From an uncultured Bacteroidales bacterium (GTDB lineage: Bacteria; Bacteroidota; Bacteroidia; Bacteroidales; P3), in contig CAMUZR010000018.1 in NCBI GenBank assembly GCA_947165255.1, positions 1 through 62,374 on the forward strand: a stretch of DNA of 62,374 bases, read 5' to 3'. The notes beneath the pieces were generated by a model. It saw nothing but the letters and a program-made list of their open reading frames with translations. It ran no database searches and was not told the origin of the DNA. A program made the position numbers and the translations under genes. This document shows positions 1 to 7,058 of the stretch, in pieces; position 1 is the first letter of the stretch; every line of letters begins with the position of its first letter.

Positions 1-54
1 AATTTTGGTACTCTTTTTTTCTACTTAGTGTTGCACTTGTAACTGGAATTTAGG
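1..54 (-). mobile_element. IS30-family element, left-end remnant (copy 1)
   Basis: These bases match the outer end of two further IS30-family copies in the window (ending at 33361 and 48023). They share half of the subterminal ACCAAA-N-TTTGGT palindrome, the T-run, and the terminal repeat ending GGAATTTAGG. Sequence similarity between the copies stops at position 54. The orientation is that of copy 2, so the transposase lies off the left edge. Whether that copy is intact cannot be seen. Confidence 0.85.
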
Positions 55-423
55 TTCATAAAATGCTCTTCTATCCAAAAAAACTCCCTTCGAACCCGAT
101 GCAAGCCTCCCTACAAACGGCTTTCTACCCTCTTCCTCCGTTGTTTGGCTTGTATTTCATTTGGTTTTATTTTGGTTTTATTCAGTAAGCCATAAATAAA
201 ATGCAAACTAAATACAAACTAAATGCAAACAAAATAGCGAACCTTCAGTGGCGGCAGAAGGACGGGCGAAGGGAAAGGAAGGGGGAGGCGGAGGGAGGCA
301 GCGACGAAGTAGGGCAGAAGGGGATGGGCGGCAAGGAAGATGGAGGGTGGGGGAGGGACGGGTTGCAAAATATTTTTACAGGAGTGTGCGCTAATCCATT
401 TTTTTTGTGTAAATTTGCAATGT
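55..423. other. Intergenic region between IS30 end and rdgB
   Basis: No convincing gene is seen. Around 200-235 there are short imprecise repeats of the word ATGCAAACTAAAT. Around 245-360 the sequence is purine-rich (runs of G and A) and reads open in several frames only because stop codons are scarce. A -7 promoter box lies at 410-417. Confidence 0.6.
410..417 (+). promoter_or_regulatory. Bacteroidota -7 box for rdgB
   Basis: TAAATTTG fits the TAnnTTTG consensus. The ATG at 424 is only six bases downstream, so the predicted transcription start falls on or next to the start codon. No clear -33 TTTG is seen at the usual spacing. Confidence 0.5.
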
Positions 424-1008
424 ATGAGAACACTGGTTTTTGCTACGAATAACAAGCATAAACTTCACGAAGTCAGAGAAATGCTTGACGGAGTGGTGGA
501 GATAAAAAGTTTGGATGAGATGGGGCTGGCGGGCGATATACCCGAGACGGCCGACACACTCCAGGGGAACGCCCTGCAAAAAGCCACGTGGGTGTGGGAA
601 CGTGCGCACTTGGACTGCTTTGCCGACGACACCGGGCTGGAGGTGGATGCCTTGGGCGGTGCGCCGGGCGTTTACAGCGCGCGCTATGCGGGGCCGCAGT
701 GCAGTTTCGACGACAATGTTGACAAGCTTTTGGCAGCCCTGGCCGGTGAGACCAACCGCAGAGCCGATTTCCGCACGGTTATCTGCCTGATGGAGAAGGG
801 GGTGCCAAGGTATTTCGAGGGCCGTGTCGATGGGCAGATTCTTACCGAGCGCTACGGTTCGGAGGGCTTTGGCTATGACCCCGTTTTCATGCCCGACCGC
901 TTTGCCGTGAGTTTTGCCGAGATGCCCTTGGAGGTGAAGAACCAGATAAGCCATCGCGGCATTGCCGTGGGTAAACTGGTGGCTTATTTGAAGGAAGTAC
1001 AACGCTAA
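424..1008 (+). CDS. rdgB: XTP/dITP diphosphatase (RdgB/HAM1 family)
   Basis: This enzyme hydrolyses non-canonical purine nucleoside triphosphates (XTP, dITP, ITP) to monophosphates and so keeps deaminated purines out of nucleic acids. The product is 194 aa, the usual family length. The N-terminal substrate motif FATNNKHK (residues 6-13), the central FADDTGLEVDAL with its acidic metal site, the block GVYSARYAG, and the C-terminal GFGYDP and SHRG motifs are all present. The frame stays open upstream to 340, but similarity to the family begins at the ATG at 424. It opens a same-strand run with the DUF151 nuclease (8-base gap), purine nucleoside phosphorylase and HAD phosphatase, a set consistent with nucleotide pool maintenance. 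Confidence 0.93.
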   Translation: MRTLVFATNNKHKLHEVREMLDGVVEIKSLDEMGLAGDIPETADTLQGNALQKATWVWERAHLDCFADDTGLEVDALGGAPGVYSARYAGPQCSFDDNVDKLLAALAGETNRRADFRTVICLMEKGVPRYFEGRVDGQILTERYGSEGFGYDPVFMPDRFAVSFAEMPLEVKNQISHRGIAVGKLVAYLKEVQR

Positions 1009-1016
1009 TCATTGCT

Positions 1017-1583
1017 ATGAAATACACAGCCGTCTACCCCTTGCAGATTTCGCAGAGCATGTCTATGAGTGACTCCTACATCCTGGTGTTGGCGTCGCCG
1101 GAGACGGGCAAGCAGGTGCCGGTGCTGATTGGCGAAGCCGAGGCACAGGCCATTGTCCTTGCCATCGAGCAGCGACATGCCCGCAGACCGCTCACGCACA
1201 ACCTCATCTGCAACCTTATGGATGAATTTATGCTGACGCTCAAGCAGGTGACTATCGACCGCTTCGAGGAGGGGGTTTTCTACTCTACCCTTTATGTGAG
1301 CGACGGTTTTTCCGAAAAGAAGATTGACAGCCGCACGAGCGACGCCGTGGTGCTGGCCTTGCTGCAGAGCAGCAACATATTGATGGACATGCAGGTGCTG
1401 GAGGAAACGTCGATGGAGCCTGGGGCTTTGGAGAATAACCTGCCTTCGCACGTGGCCCACGGCCGAGAGGAGAGTTTGGAAGAGCTGGAGGAGAAACTGC
1501 GACAGTGCGAACAGGACGAGGACTACGAGCAGGCCGCTGAGATTATGAAGAGAATAAACCAGTTGAGAGGCGAGGAAAAGTAG
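1017..1583 (+). CDS. Bifunctional nuclease family protein (DUF151) with UVR motif
   Basis: The 188 aa product has a DUF151/BFN domain at about residues 1-140, including the blocks SDSYILVLASPETGKQVPVL and SRTSDAVVLALL. A C-terminal segment (about 150-188), LEELEEKLRQ to YEQAAEIMKRINQL, is a UVR motif like the UvrB/UvrC interaction helix. DUF151 proteins related to plant BFN enzymes have been linked to DNase/RNase activity; the biological role in Bacteroidota is unsettled. The UVR helix suggests contact with the nucleotide-excision or Clp machinery, which is an inference. The ATG at 1017 lies 8 bases after rdgB, so the two are probably cotranscribed. Confidence 0.85.
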   Translation: MKYTAVYPLQISQSMSMSDSYILVLASPETGKQVPVLIGEAEAQAIVLAIEQRHARRPLTHNLICNLMDEFMLTLKQVTIDRFEEGVFYSTLYVSDGFSEKKIDSRTSDAVVLALLQSSNILMDMQVLEETSMEPGALENNLPSHVAHGREESLEELEEKLRQCEQDEDYEQAAEIMKRINQLRGEEK

Positions 1584-1621
1584 CTTTTTGACTTGTTGTA
1601 ATTATTGTTATATTGGTTATT

Positions 1622-2440
1622 ATGATAAATAAGATAGACGAAACTACAGAATATATCCGCCAGTGCATGGGCAGTCGCCCTGTGCCGGAGATTGGCATTA
1701 TCCTGGGCAGCGGCCTGGGCCTCCTGGCCGACCGCATTCAGGACCAGCTGGTGATTCCGTATGGCGGTATCCCAAATTTCAAACGTTCCACGGCCGAGGG
1801 ACATAAGGGGAACCTGATTCTTGGCACTCTCGGAGGCAAACCTGTGGTGGCCATGCAGGGCCGTTTCCATTTCTATGAGGGCTACACGATGCAGGAGGTT
1901 ACTTTCCCGGTGCGCGTGATGTTCCGCCTGGGGGTGAAGATATTGTTTGTGAGCAATGCGGCGGGTGCCGTCAACCCCGAATACCGCGTGGGCGACTTGA
2001 TGGTCATTTCCGACCATATCAACCTGCTTCCCAACCCTCTTATCGGGCCCAACATGGAGGAATTCGGACCCCGTTTTCCTGACATGACCACGGTTTACAG
2101 CAAGCGCATCCGACAGCTGGCGGTGGAAGAGGCTGAGAAGATGGGCGAGAGATTGCGCATGGGCGTTTATGTGGCTGGGACGGGTCCCACCTACGAAACT
2201 CCGGCAGAGTATAAGTTCTACAAGACCATTGGCGGTGACGCGGCCGGAATGTCCACCATTCCGGAGGTTATAGTGGCCCGCCACTGCGGCATGGAAATTT
2301 TCGGCATGAGCGTTATTACCAATCAGTCCAACGACCTGAGCGACACCTGTCTCAACAGCGGTGAGGACGTGGTGAAGCAGGCCAATCTGGCGGCAGAGAA
2401 GATGACGACCCTTTTTGAGCGGGTGATTACTAGGCTGTAG
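1622..2440 (+). CDS. punA: Purine-nucleoside phosphorylase, class I trimeric type
   Basis: The enzyme cleaves inosine, guanosine and deoxy forms with phosphate to the base and (deoxy)ribose 1-phosphate in purine salvage. The 272 aa length is that of trimeric PNPs. Recognisable motifs in order are GSGLG (phosphate loop), GRFHFYEGY, SNAAGAVN, SDHINL, GTGPTYETPAE and GMSTIPEVIVARHCGMEIFG followed by VITN, which carries the base-binding asparagine. An in-frame TTG lies 9 bases upstream at 1613, but the ATG at 1622 gives the normal N-terminus. It sits 38 bases after the DUF151 gene and 2 bases before the HAD gene, consistent with one operon. Confidence 0.92.
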   Translation: MINKIDETTEYIRQCMGSRPVPEIGIILGSGLGLLADRIQDQLVIPYGGIPNFKRSTAEGHKGNLILGTLGGKPVVAMQGRFHFYEGYTMQEVTFPVRVMFRLGVKILFVSNAAGAVNPEYRVGDLMVISDHINLLPNPLIGPNMEEFGPRFPDMTTVYSKRIRQLAVEEAEKMGERLRMGVYVAGTGPTYETPAEYKFYKTIGGDAAGMSTIPEVIVARHCGMEIFGMSVITNQSNDLSDTCLNSGEDVVKQANLAAEKMTTLFERVITRL

Positions 2441-2442
2441 GA

Positions 2443-3213
2443 ATGATTAAGACGGCTTTTTTCGATATTGACGGAACTTTGTTGAGTTTCCTTACCCACA
2501 GGGTTTCGGAGGGGACCATTCGCGCCTTTGAACAGCTGCACAGGCAGGGGGTGCGCACGTTTATCTCTACCGGCAGACCCGACTGCCTCATACCCGAGAT
2601 GCCGCTTTCGTTTGACGGGTATGTCACCATGAACGGGGGCTTTTGCTTTATGGGCGACCGTGTGCTGTACAAGAACCCTATCCCGCAGAAGGAGACCGAC
2701 CGATGGCTGCGCTTTGCAAGCGAGAACGACTTGTGCACGATGGTCTTTACTGACTACGAGATGTTTGTGAACACATACGACGACCCTGTGGCCAATGCTT
2801 TGCGCGACGAGATAAAGTTTAAGATGCCTCCGCTGCTGTCCCTGGAGGAGATGTGTGGCCGCGAGGCATATCAGTTTATATGCGTGATGGATGCCAGTTT
2901 CGATGCCGAGGTGGCGGAGCTTTTGCCCCATTGCCGTATGCCCCGTTGGCATAGCCGCTTTACGGACCTGATTAACGCGGACAATAGCAAGGCCGTGGGT
3001 ATCGAGAGTATTTTGAGGCACTTGGGCGTGGGACGCGAGGAGTGCATCTGTTTTGGCGACGGGGCCAACGATGTAGAGATGCTGGAGTATTGCGGCATTG
3101 GCGTTGCCATGGGAAATGCGCCCGACGACGTGAAGGCACATGCCGACTATGTGACCACCTCGGTTGATGACGAGGGGGTGGAGCATGCTTTGAAAGCACT
3201 GAATATTATCTGA
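2443..3213 (+). CDS. Cof-type HAD-IIB family phosphatase
   Basis: This is a cytosolic haloacid-dehalogenase-type phosphatase, probably acting on small sugar or nucleotide phosphates; the substrate cannot be read from sequence. The 256 aa product begins with motif I FFDIDGTLL (nucleophile Asp and acid/base Asp), has motif II FISTGRP, the motif III lysine in DNSKAVGIE, and motif IV FGDGANDVEML, all in the order of Cof-type proteins. The central cap domain (about 85-185) is of the C2 type. The ATG follows the PNP stop by 2 bases, which suggests translational coupling. It ends 5 bases from the stop of the convergent gene at 3219, with no terminator between. Confidence 0.88.
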   Translation: MIKTAFFDIDGTLLSFLTHRVSEGTIRAFEQLHRQGVRTFISTGRPDCLIPEMPLSFDGYVTMNGGFCFMGDRVLYKNPIPQKETDRWLRFASENDLCTMVFTDYEMFVNTYDDPVANALRDEIKFKMPPLLSLEEMCGREAYQFICVMDASFDAEVAELLPHCRMPRWHSRFTDLINADNSKAVGIESILRHLGVGREECICFGDGANDVEMLEYCGIGVAMGNAPDDVKAHADYVTTSVDDEGVEHALKALNII

Positions 3214-3218
3214 GAGGG

Positions 3219-4298
3219 CTAGCTTTCTTCGTTGTAGTAAACCTTGTAGTACTTGCCTTTTTCGTCCTCGCCCTGTTCGATGAGTTCGCGGTTGCCGTGG
3301 ACGTAGATGTGGAAATTCTTGTCGAGTTTGATGACGCTTTTGTAGGCGCGCGCCTGTTTCTTGACGGCGCTTTCGCTGATGTCGTAGCTGTCGGGCAGTT
3401 CCAGCTCGTTTTGCTCCTGGTATTGCTGGCGGTACTCGCGGAAGCTGTCGATTACTTCGGGTTGTGAAATGACTTCCTCGGTAAAGGTCTGCAGGTCGAA
3501 GTTGTCGTTTTGCTTGAAGTAGTTGCTGCAGCGGTTGAGCATGTCGGCTTGGTCGGCTTTGGTCACTCCTTCGAACTGCTGTGGGAGCTGGTCGGTGACG
3601 AACTTTTTGTAGGCCTGCATTTCGGTGTGGGTGTTGTAGTACTCGTCCTCGCGTTGGCGGATGTGGAGGAAACTGTCTTTCCAGTAGAGGGCGTCGGTGG
3701 TGCGGTTGGTGGCGTCCACTACGCTGACGACGTAGCCTTTCTCGCCCTCGCAATTGAAAATGATGGCTCCTTTGTCTAGTTTGTTGGGGTTGATGCCGTG
3801 CTCCACCTCAAGGCGGTATTGGGCTTGGGCACTGGGGTCGCCGGCCTGTTGGCTCCAATGCTCGTCGTCGTGCTGCACTTTTAGGAATGATTCTTTGTTC
3901 TCTGATTTGAAGAGACCTATGGCGTCCATGGTTTCGCCGTTGAAAAGGCATTCGGAAAAATAGACTACAAACAGTTCGCCGCCCTTGATGTTGGCGTGGG
4001 TAGATACGTTGTAGAGGTGGCGGGCCAGTCGGCAGGACTCCTCCAGTAGGCTTTCGGGGTCGGCGAAAATCTGCTGGCAGCTTTGGAAGACTTCGTTCAG
4101 GGAGAGGTCGGTGTCGTCGCAAAGATGGTAGTATTCTTCTACTTTGAAGGGAGAAAGGAAGTAGCGGATGAGTAGGTCTTGGAGTTGCTCGGTGAGGTTG
4201 AGCGGGTGGTCGGAGAGGACGAACCCCTCCTCGGTGGTTTTGTTGCCCACACGGTGGAGGACCAAGGTGTGAATGGATTGCGCTTCAAATACAGGCAT
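3219..4298 (-). CDS. Nucleoid-associated protein (NdpA/YejK-like, PF04245)
   Basis: The 359 aa product resembles the 37-kDa nucleoid-associated family, cytoplasmic DNA-associated proteins of poorly known function. Family-like features are the N-terminal strand-rich segment with HTLVLHRVG, the central FVVYFSECLFNGE, and the block GEKGYVVSVVDATNR with ALYWKDSFL. No signal peptide or membrane segment is present. The start is the ATG at 4298; the frame stays open further upstream but only over the coding region of the fucosidase gene. It lies 23 bases downstream of the fucosidase gene on the same strand and may be cotranscribed with it, although no functional link is evident. Confidence 0.8.
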   Translation of the reverse strand: MPVFEAQSIHTLVLHRVGNKTTEEGFVLSDHPLNLTEQLQDLLIRYFLSPFKVEEYYHLCDDTDLSLNEVFQSCQQIFADPESLLEESCRLARHLYNVSTHANIKGGELFVVYFSECLFNGETMDAIGLFKSENKESFLKVQHDDEHWSQQAGDPSAQAQYRLEVEHGINPNKLDKGAIIFNCEGEKGYVVSVVDATNRTTDALYWKDSFLHIRQREDEYYNTHTEMQAYKKFVTDQLPQQFEGVTKADQADMLNRCSNYFKQNDNFDLQTFTEEVISQPEVIDSFREYRQQYQEQNELELPDSYDISESAVKKQARAYKSVIKLDKNFHIYVHGNRELIEQGEDEKGKYYKVYYNEES

Positions 4299-4321
4299 TG
4301 GGGATAGGGAAAGGAGGTCGG

Positions 4322-5755
4322 TTATTTGTTGTAGTGGGAGATGCGGAAGACCCAGGCTCCTTTGGTCTTGCTGAGGTCCTCGTGGGTGAGGTTGCCGAGG
4401 CGGATGTAGAGGCTGCCTGCAAAGTAGTAGTGGACGATGATTTTGTCGCACCCCAGCAGTTTTACCTGTGAGAGGAGTCCCGGACGGGGTATATTTCGCA
4501 GGATGAGGGTGTTGCCGTTGAGGTGTGTGGCGATGGCGTATAGGTTGTCGCCCCGGCGGGTGTAGAAGACGGTGCTGTCGCGTTCACACATCTTGCTGAA
4601 GGGGCGGCTTCCGTAGATGGCCTCGCCATTCACTTTCATCCAGTTGCCCAAATCGTGCAGGCGTTCTTGCTGCAGCATGGGGATGGTGCCGTCGGCATCG
4701 GGACCTACGTTGAGCGTCATGCCGCCGCCCGCCGCCACGAGTTTGACAAAATGGCGGATGAGGGAGTCGCTGGTGAGGTAGTTGCTAAGGGGTTCGTTCT
4801 TGTTGAGTCCGAAGGAACGGCCGATGCCACGGCATTCGGCCCAGGGACGCAAGGTGTCGTTAATGGCGCCTTTGTATTCCGGGGTTTTGAAGCCGTGTTG
4901 GGTGCCAGAGCCCCAACGGTCGTTGACAATGGCTTCCTCGCCTACGGTGTTGTAGTACCAGGAGATTATTTCAGGGGCACGGAATTGAGCGGCGCTGTTC
5001 TGCCATTCGCCGTCGGCAAAGATGAGACTGGGTTTGTATTTGGAAACCAATTCTTTGAATTGGGGAATCATGTAGTCGTCGACATATTCGCCGATGGCGC
5101 TGTCGGGATCCTGCATCCATACATGGAGTTGGTTGGTCCACTCGGTAAGGGAGTAGTAGAATCCCATTTTCATGCCGGCGGCGCGGACGCAGCGAGTGAG
5201 GGAGTCTACGATGTTCATGTGGGGGCCGGTGACGACGCTGTTCCAATTGGGTTGGTAGCGGCTGTTCCAAAGGCAGTAGCCGTCGTGGTGTTTGGTGACT
5301 AGCACGACGTATTTGGCGCCCGATTGGGCAAAAAGGTCGGCCCATTCCTGCGGTTTCCAGTGCTCGGCGAACCATGTCTGGGCGTAGAGGGTGTAGAGGT
5401 CGGTGATTTTGGGACGCTGTTTTACCCCGTCGCTGTTGCTGAGACGTCCGCTCCACTGGTCGCCTAGCAGGTAGCCCCAACGTTTGTTGAAGTCTTTCAT
5501 TTCTTTCACCCGGATGCTGTCGCCTAGCATCAGTCCGCGGTAGAACCACTCGCCGTAGGAGTCGGCTCCGGCGTATGCGGGAACGGAATAAAGCCCCCAG
5601 TGCACAAAGATGCCTAGTTTGGCATCTTGGAACCACTGCGGATAGCCGCGTTGGTTTAGCGACTCCCAGGTGGGCTGCACCTCTTGGGCCCGAATACCCA
5701 CTCCCAGCACGAGTGAGAAGAAAAATATAGCTGCTATATATCTAAATCTATTCAT
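4322..5755 (-). CDS. Alpha-L-fucosidase, GH29 family, secreted
   Basis: GH29 enzymes are retaining exo-fucosidases that release L-fucose from host mucin or plant glycans. The 477 aa product has a signal peptide (MNRFRYIAAIFFFSLVLGVG, then IRAQ), followed by the catalytic barrel from about residue 30 to 360. Barrel blocks seen are KLGIFVHWGLYSVPAYA, YVVLVTKHHDGYCLW with the conserved His-His, the YYSLTEW strand, and LIFADGEW, whose Asp aligns with the GH29 nucleophile. A beta-sandwich tail follows. An in-frame TTG at 5776 is possible, but the ATG at 5755 begins a clean signal peptide. No SusC/SusD or sulfatase genes are nearby, so it is not in a recognisable polysaccharide utilisation locus. 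Confidence 0.9.
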   Translation of the reverse strand: MNRFRYIAAIFFFSLVLGVGIRAQEVQPTWESLNQRGYPQWFQDAKLGIFVHWGLYSVPAYAGADSYGEWFYRGLMLGDSIRVKEMKDFNKRWGYLLGDQWSGRLSNSDGVKQRPKITDLYTLYAQTWFAEHWKPQEWADLFAQSGAKYVVLVTKHHDGYCLWNSRYQPNWNSVVTGPHMNIVDSLTRCVRAAGMKMGFYYSLTEWTNQLHVWMQDPDSAIGEYVDDYMIPQFKELVSKYKPSLIFADGEWQNSAAQFRAPEIISWYYNTVGEEAIVNDRWGSGTQHGFKTPEYKGAINDTLRPWAECRGIGRSFGLNKNEPLSNYLTSDSLIRHFVKLVAAGGGMTLNVGPDADGTIPMLQQERLHDLGNWMKVNGEAIYGSRPFSKMCERDSTVFYTRRGDNLYAIATHLNGNTLILRNIPRPGLLSQVKLLGCDKIIVHYYFAGSLYIRLGNLTHEDLSKTKGAWVFRISHYNK

Positions 5756-5808
5756 AAAAGAGTCGTTATCAATCAATAATATGTTTTACGCTCAAAACGC
5801 TCAAATTG

Positions 5809-5816
5809 CAAAGTTA
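5809..5816 (-). promoter_or_regulatory. -7 box upstream of the GH29 gene
   Basis: On the minus strand this reads TAACTTTG, matching TAnnTTTG. It is 53 bases upstream of the fucosidase ATG. No -33 TTTG is found 19 bases further upstream. Confidence 0.45.
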
Positions 5817-5857
5817 CAAACTTTTCCTCAATTAGTGAGTCCTTATATGATTATTTA

Positions 5858-6300
5858 ACCATCCACCCCCAGCTGTATGCCTGTCGGAGACAGGCGATGC
5901 GCCCAAGCGCAACTAACACCATACAAGCCGATAGGCAGAGTGTGGTGTGGAATGAAGTCAGAGTAAGAGCCTGTCGGAGACAGGCGACATTGCATCTAGA
6001 AGAATGGGTTTGCCTTCATTTATAGAAGGCAGACTCCTAGTCGCCTCTCTTCGAGAGGCTGTTTTTTCTTTACTTACCATTCACCACACTGCGCCTGTGG
6101 CTTGTGTGGTGTTATTCGCAGCAAGGTGCGGTGTAGCCCCTCCGAGGCCAATCTGCCGCCTCCCAGATGGCTCTAAAACCATCCACCATCAACCGTATAC
6201 CTGTCGGAGACAGGCGATGCGCCCAAGCGCATATAACACCATACAAGCCGATAGGCGCAGTGTGGTGCGGAATGAAGTCAGAGTATGTGCCTGTCGGAAG
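5858..6300. repeat. Cluster of palindromic intergenic repeats
   Basis: A unit of about 122 bases occurs twice in direct orientation (5858-5983 and 6178-6299). Each contains CCTGTC-GGA-GACAGG and an arm pair around ACACCATAC and GTGTGGTG. A partial third copy lies inverted at 6082-6114. The hairpin GCCTGTC-GGA-GACAGGC occurs perfectly at 5879-5895 and 5969-5985. Two further hairpins, GCCTTC-N7-GAAGGC (6012-6030) and GCCTCTC-TTC-GAGAGGC (6043-6059), lie between the units. No protein-coding reading is convincing. This looks like a REP- or MITE-like element cluster or a structured RNA region; which of these is not known. Confidence 0.75.
6043..6067 (+). terminator. Hairpin with T-run inside the repeat cluster
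   Basis: A perfect 7-bp stem (GCCTCTC / GAGAGGC) with a 3-base loop is followed two bases later by six T. It has the form of a Rho-independent terminator for plus-strand transcription, although no plus-strand gene precedes it. If it terminates, it would end a transcript arising within the repeat cluster. Confidence 0.45.
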
Positions 6301-6365
6301 GTGGCCTTGCGGCAGAACCGCTGATCCGGAGGTGGCGTCACAGAAGCCAATTTTGGCGAGATAGG

Positions 6366-6396
6366 ATTGCTAAATCAAAAATAAATAGTATATTTG
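6366..6396 (+). promoter_or_regulatory. Promoter for the lipoprotein gene at 6457
   Basis: ATTG at 6366-6369 and TATATTTG at 6389-6396 are separated by 19 bases, the spacing of the Bacteroidota -33/-7 promoter. The gene starts about 60 bases downstream. Confidence 0.6.
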
Positions 6397-6456
6397 CACC
6401 ATGATCCAGAAACGGTTTCTGGCTATAAGTTATTAACAATCTTAAAAGTACAAAAA

Positions 6457-6885
6457 ATGAAAAGTAGATTTTCTTTAGTTTTGATGGCCTTTGTGGCAGC
6501 AACTATGCTGTTCAGCAGTTGCAAAAAAGATGACTCCGAACTGATTCTCGGCACCTGGAACCTCAACGGTGAGAAGTCCTATATGTCTTGGACCTATGGA
6601 CAAAGTTCCGAGACAGAGAACATGTCTGATGTGAAAGGTACTTTCACTTTCAAGTCGGACGGCACAGTTGTCATTGCCTCTGAAGATGAGGGTGAGCCAG
6701 AAGAGGTTACTGGTAGCTATACCCTTGCCGAAGGTAAACTGACCATTACAGAACCTAGCGAGGGTTCCCAGATTTTCAATATTGAGAAGCTCACCAAGAG
6801 TGACCTCATTCTCGGTCAAAGCGAGTCACAGGTAATCGATGGTCAGGAGTATTCCATGGCTATTCACATGGAGTTCACCCGCTAG
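6457..6885 (+). CDS. Small lipocalin-like lipoprotein
   Basis: The 142 aa product has a lipoprotein signal ending in MLFSSC, giving a mature N-terminus at Cys22 followed by KKDDS. The rest is a small beta-rich domain with the blocks ILGTWNLNG, GTFTFKSDGTVV, GSYTLAEGKLTI and ILGQSE, the pattern of Bacteroidota lipocalin-like proteins (DUF4923/lipocalin_4 type). Ligand and role are unknown. The ATG at 6457 is chosen over an upstream in-frame ATA start because it begins the signal peptide. The gene stands alone, with its own promoter and a strong terminator. Confidence 0.75.
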   Translation: MKSRFSLVLMAFVAATMLFSSCKKDDSELILGTWNLNGEKSYMSWTYGQSSETENMSDVKGTFTFKSDGTVVIASEDEGEPEEVTGSYTLAEGKLTITEPSEGSQIFNIEKLTKSDLILGQSESQVIDGQEYSMAIHMEFTR

Positions 6886-6908
6886 TTAGCACAACTAACA
6901 GACCAATA

Positions 6909-6940
6909 GGCATCCGCATTTTCGGTGGATGCCTTTTTTT
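6909..6940 (+). terminator. Rho-independent terminator of the lipoprotein gene
   Basis: GGCATCC (6909-6915) pairs with GGATGCC (6927-6933) and is followed directly by seven T. Confidence 0.9.
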
Positions 6941-6968
6941 GTTTGCCTTGTGATGGTCAGGCACGGAC

Positions 6969-7006
6969 AAAAAAGAGAAGGGAACCTTCCCATGAGGCTC
7001 CCTTCT
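6969..7006 (-). terminator. Rho-independent terminator of alaS
   Basis: On the minus strand an 11-bp stem (AGAAGGGAGCC with GGTTCCCTTCT, one G-T pair) is followed by a CTTTTTT run. It lies 52 bases beyond the alaS stop and back to back with the lipoprotein terminator. Confidence 0.88.
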
Positions 7007-7058
7007 TGGGTTTATGTATTTATGATTGGAGGATGTGAATCGGATTGAAAAACCTGCC

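Noticed and set aside
340..423. N-terminal extension of rdgB to an upstream start
   Set aside because: The extension reads through G-rich sequence and the -7 box; family similarity starts at the ATG at 424.
2323..3753. 476-codon minus-strand open frame across the PNP and HAD genes
   Set aside because: It overlaps two well-supported genes on the other strand and runs out of frame into the nucleoid-associated gene; no protein-like features.
5858..6300. CRISPR-like array
   Set aside because: There are only two direct units, about 320 bases apart, with no regular spacers and no cas genes.
6004..6324. 106-codon open frame inside the palindrome cluster
   Set aside because: Its sequence is set by the repeats and hairpins; there is no start signal and no protein-like composition.
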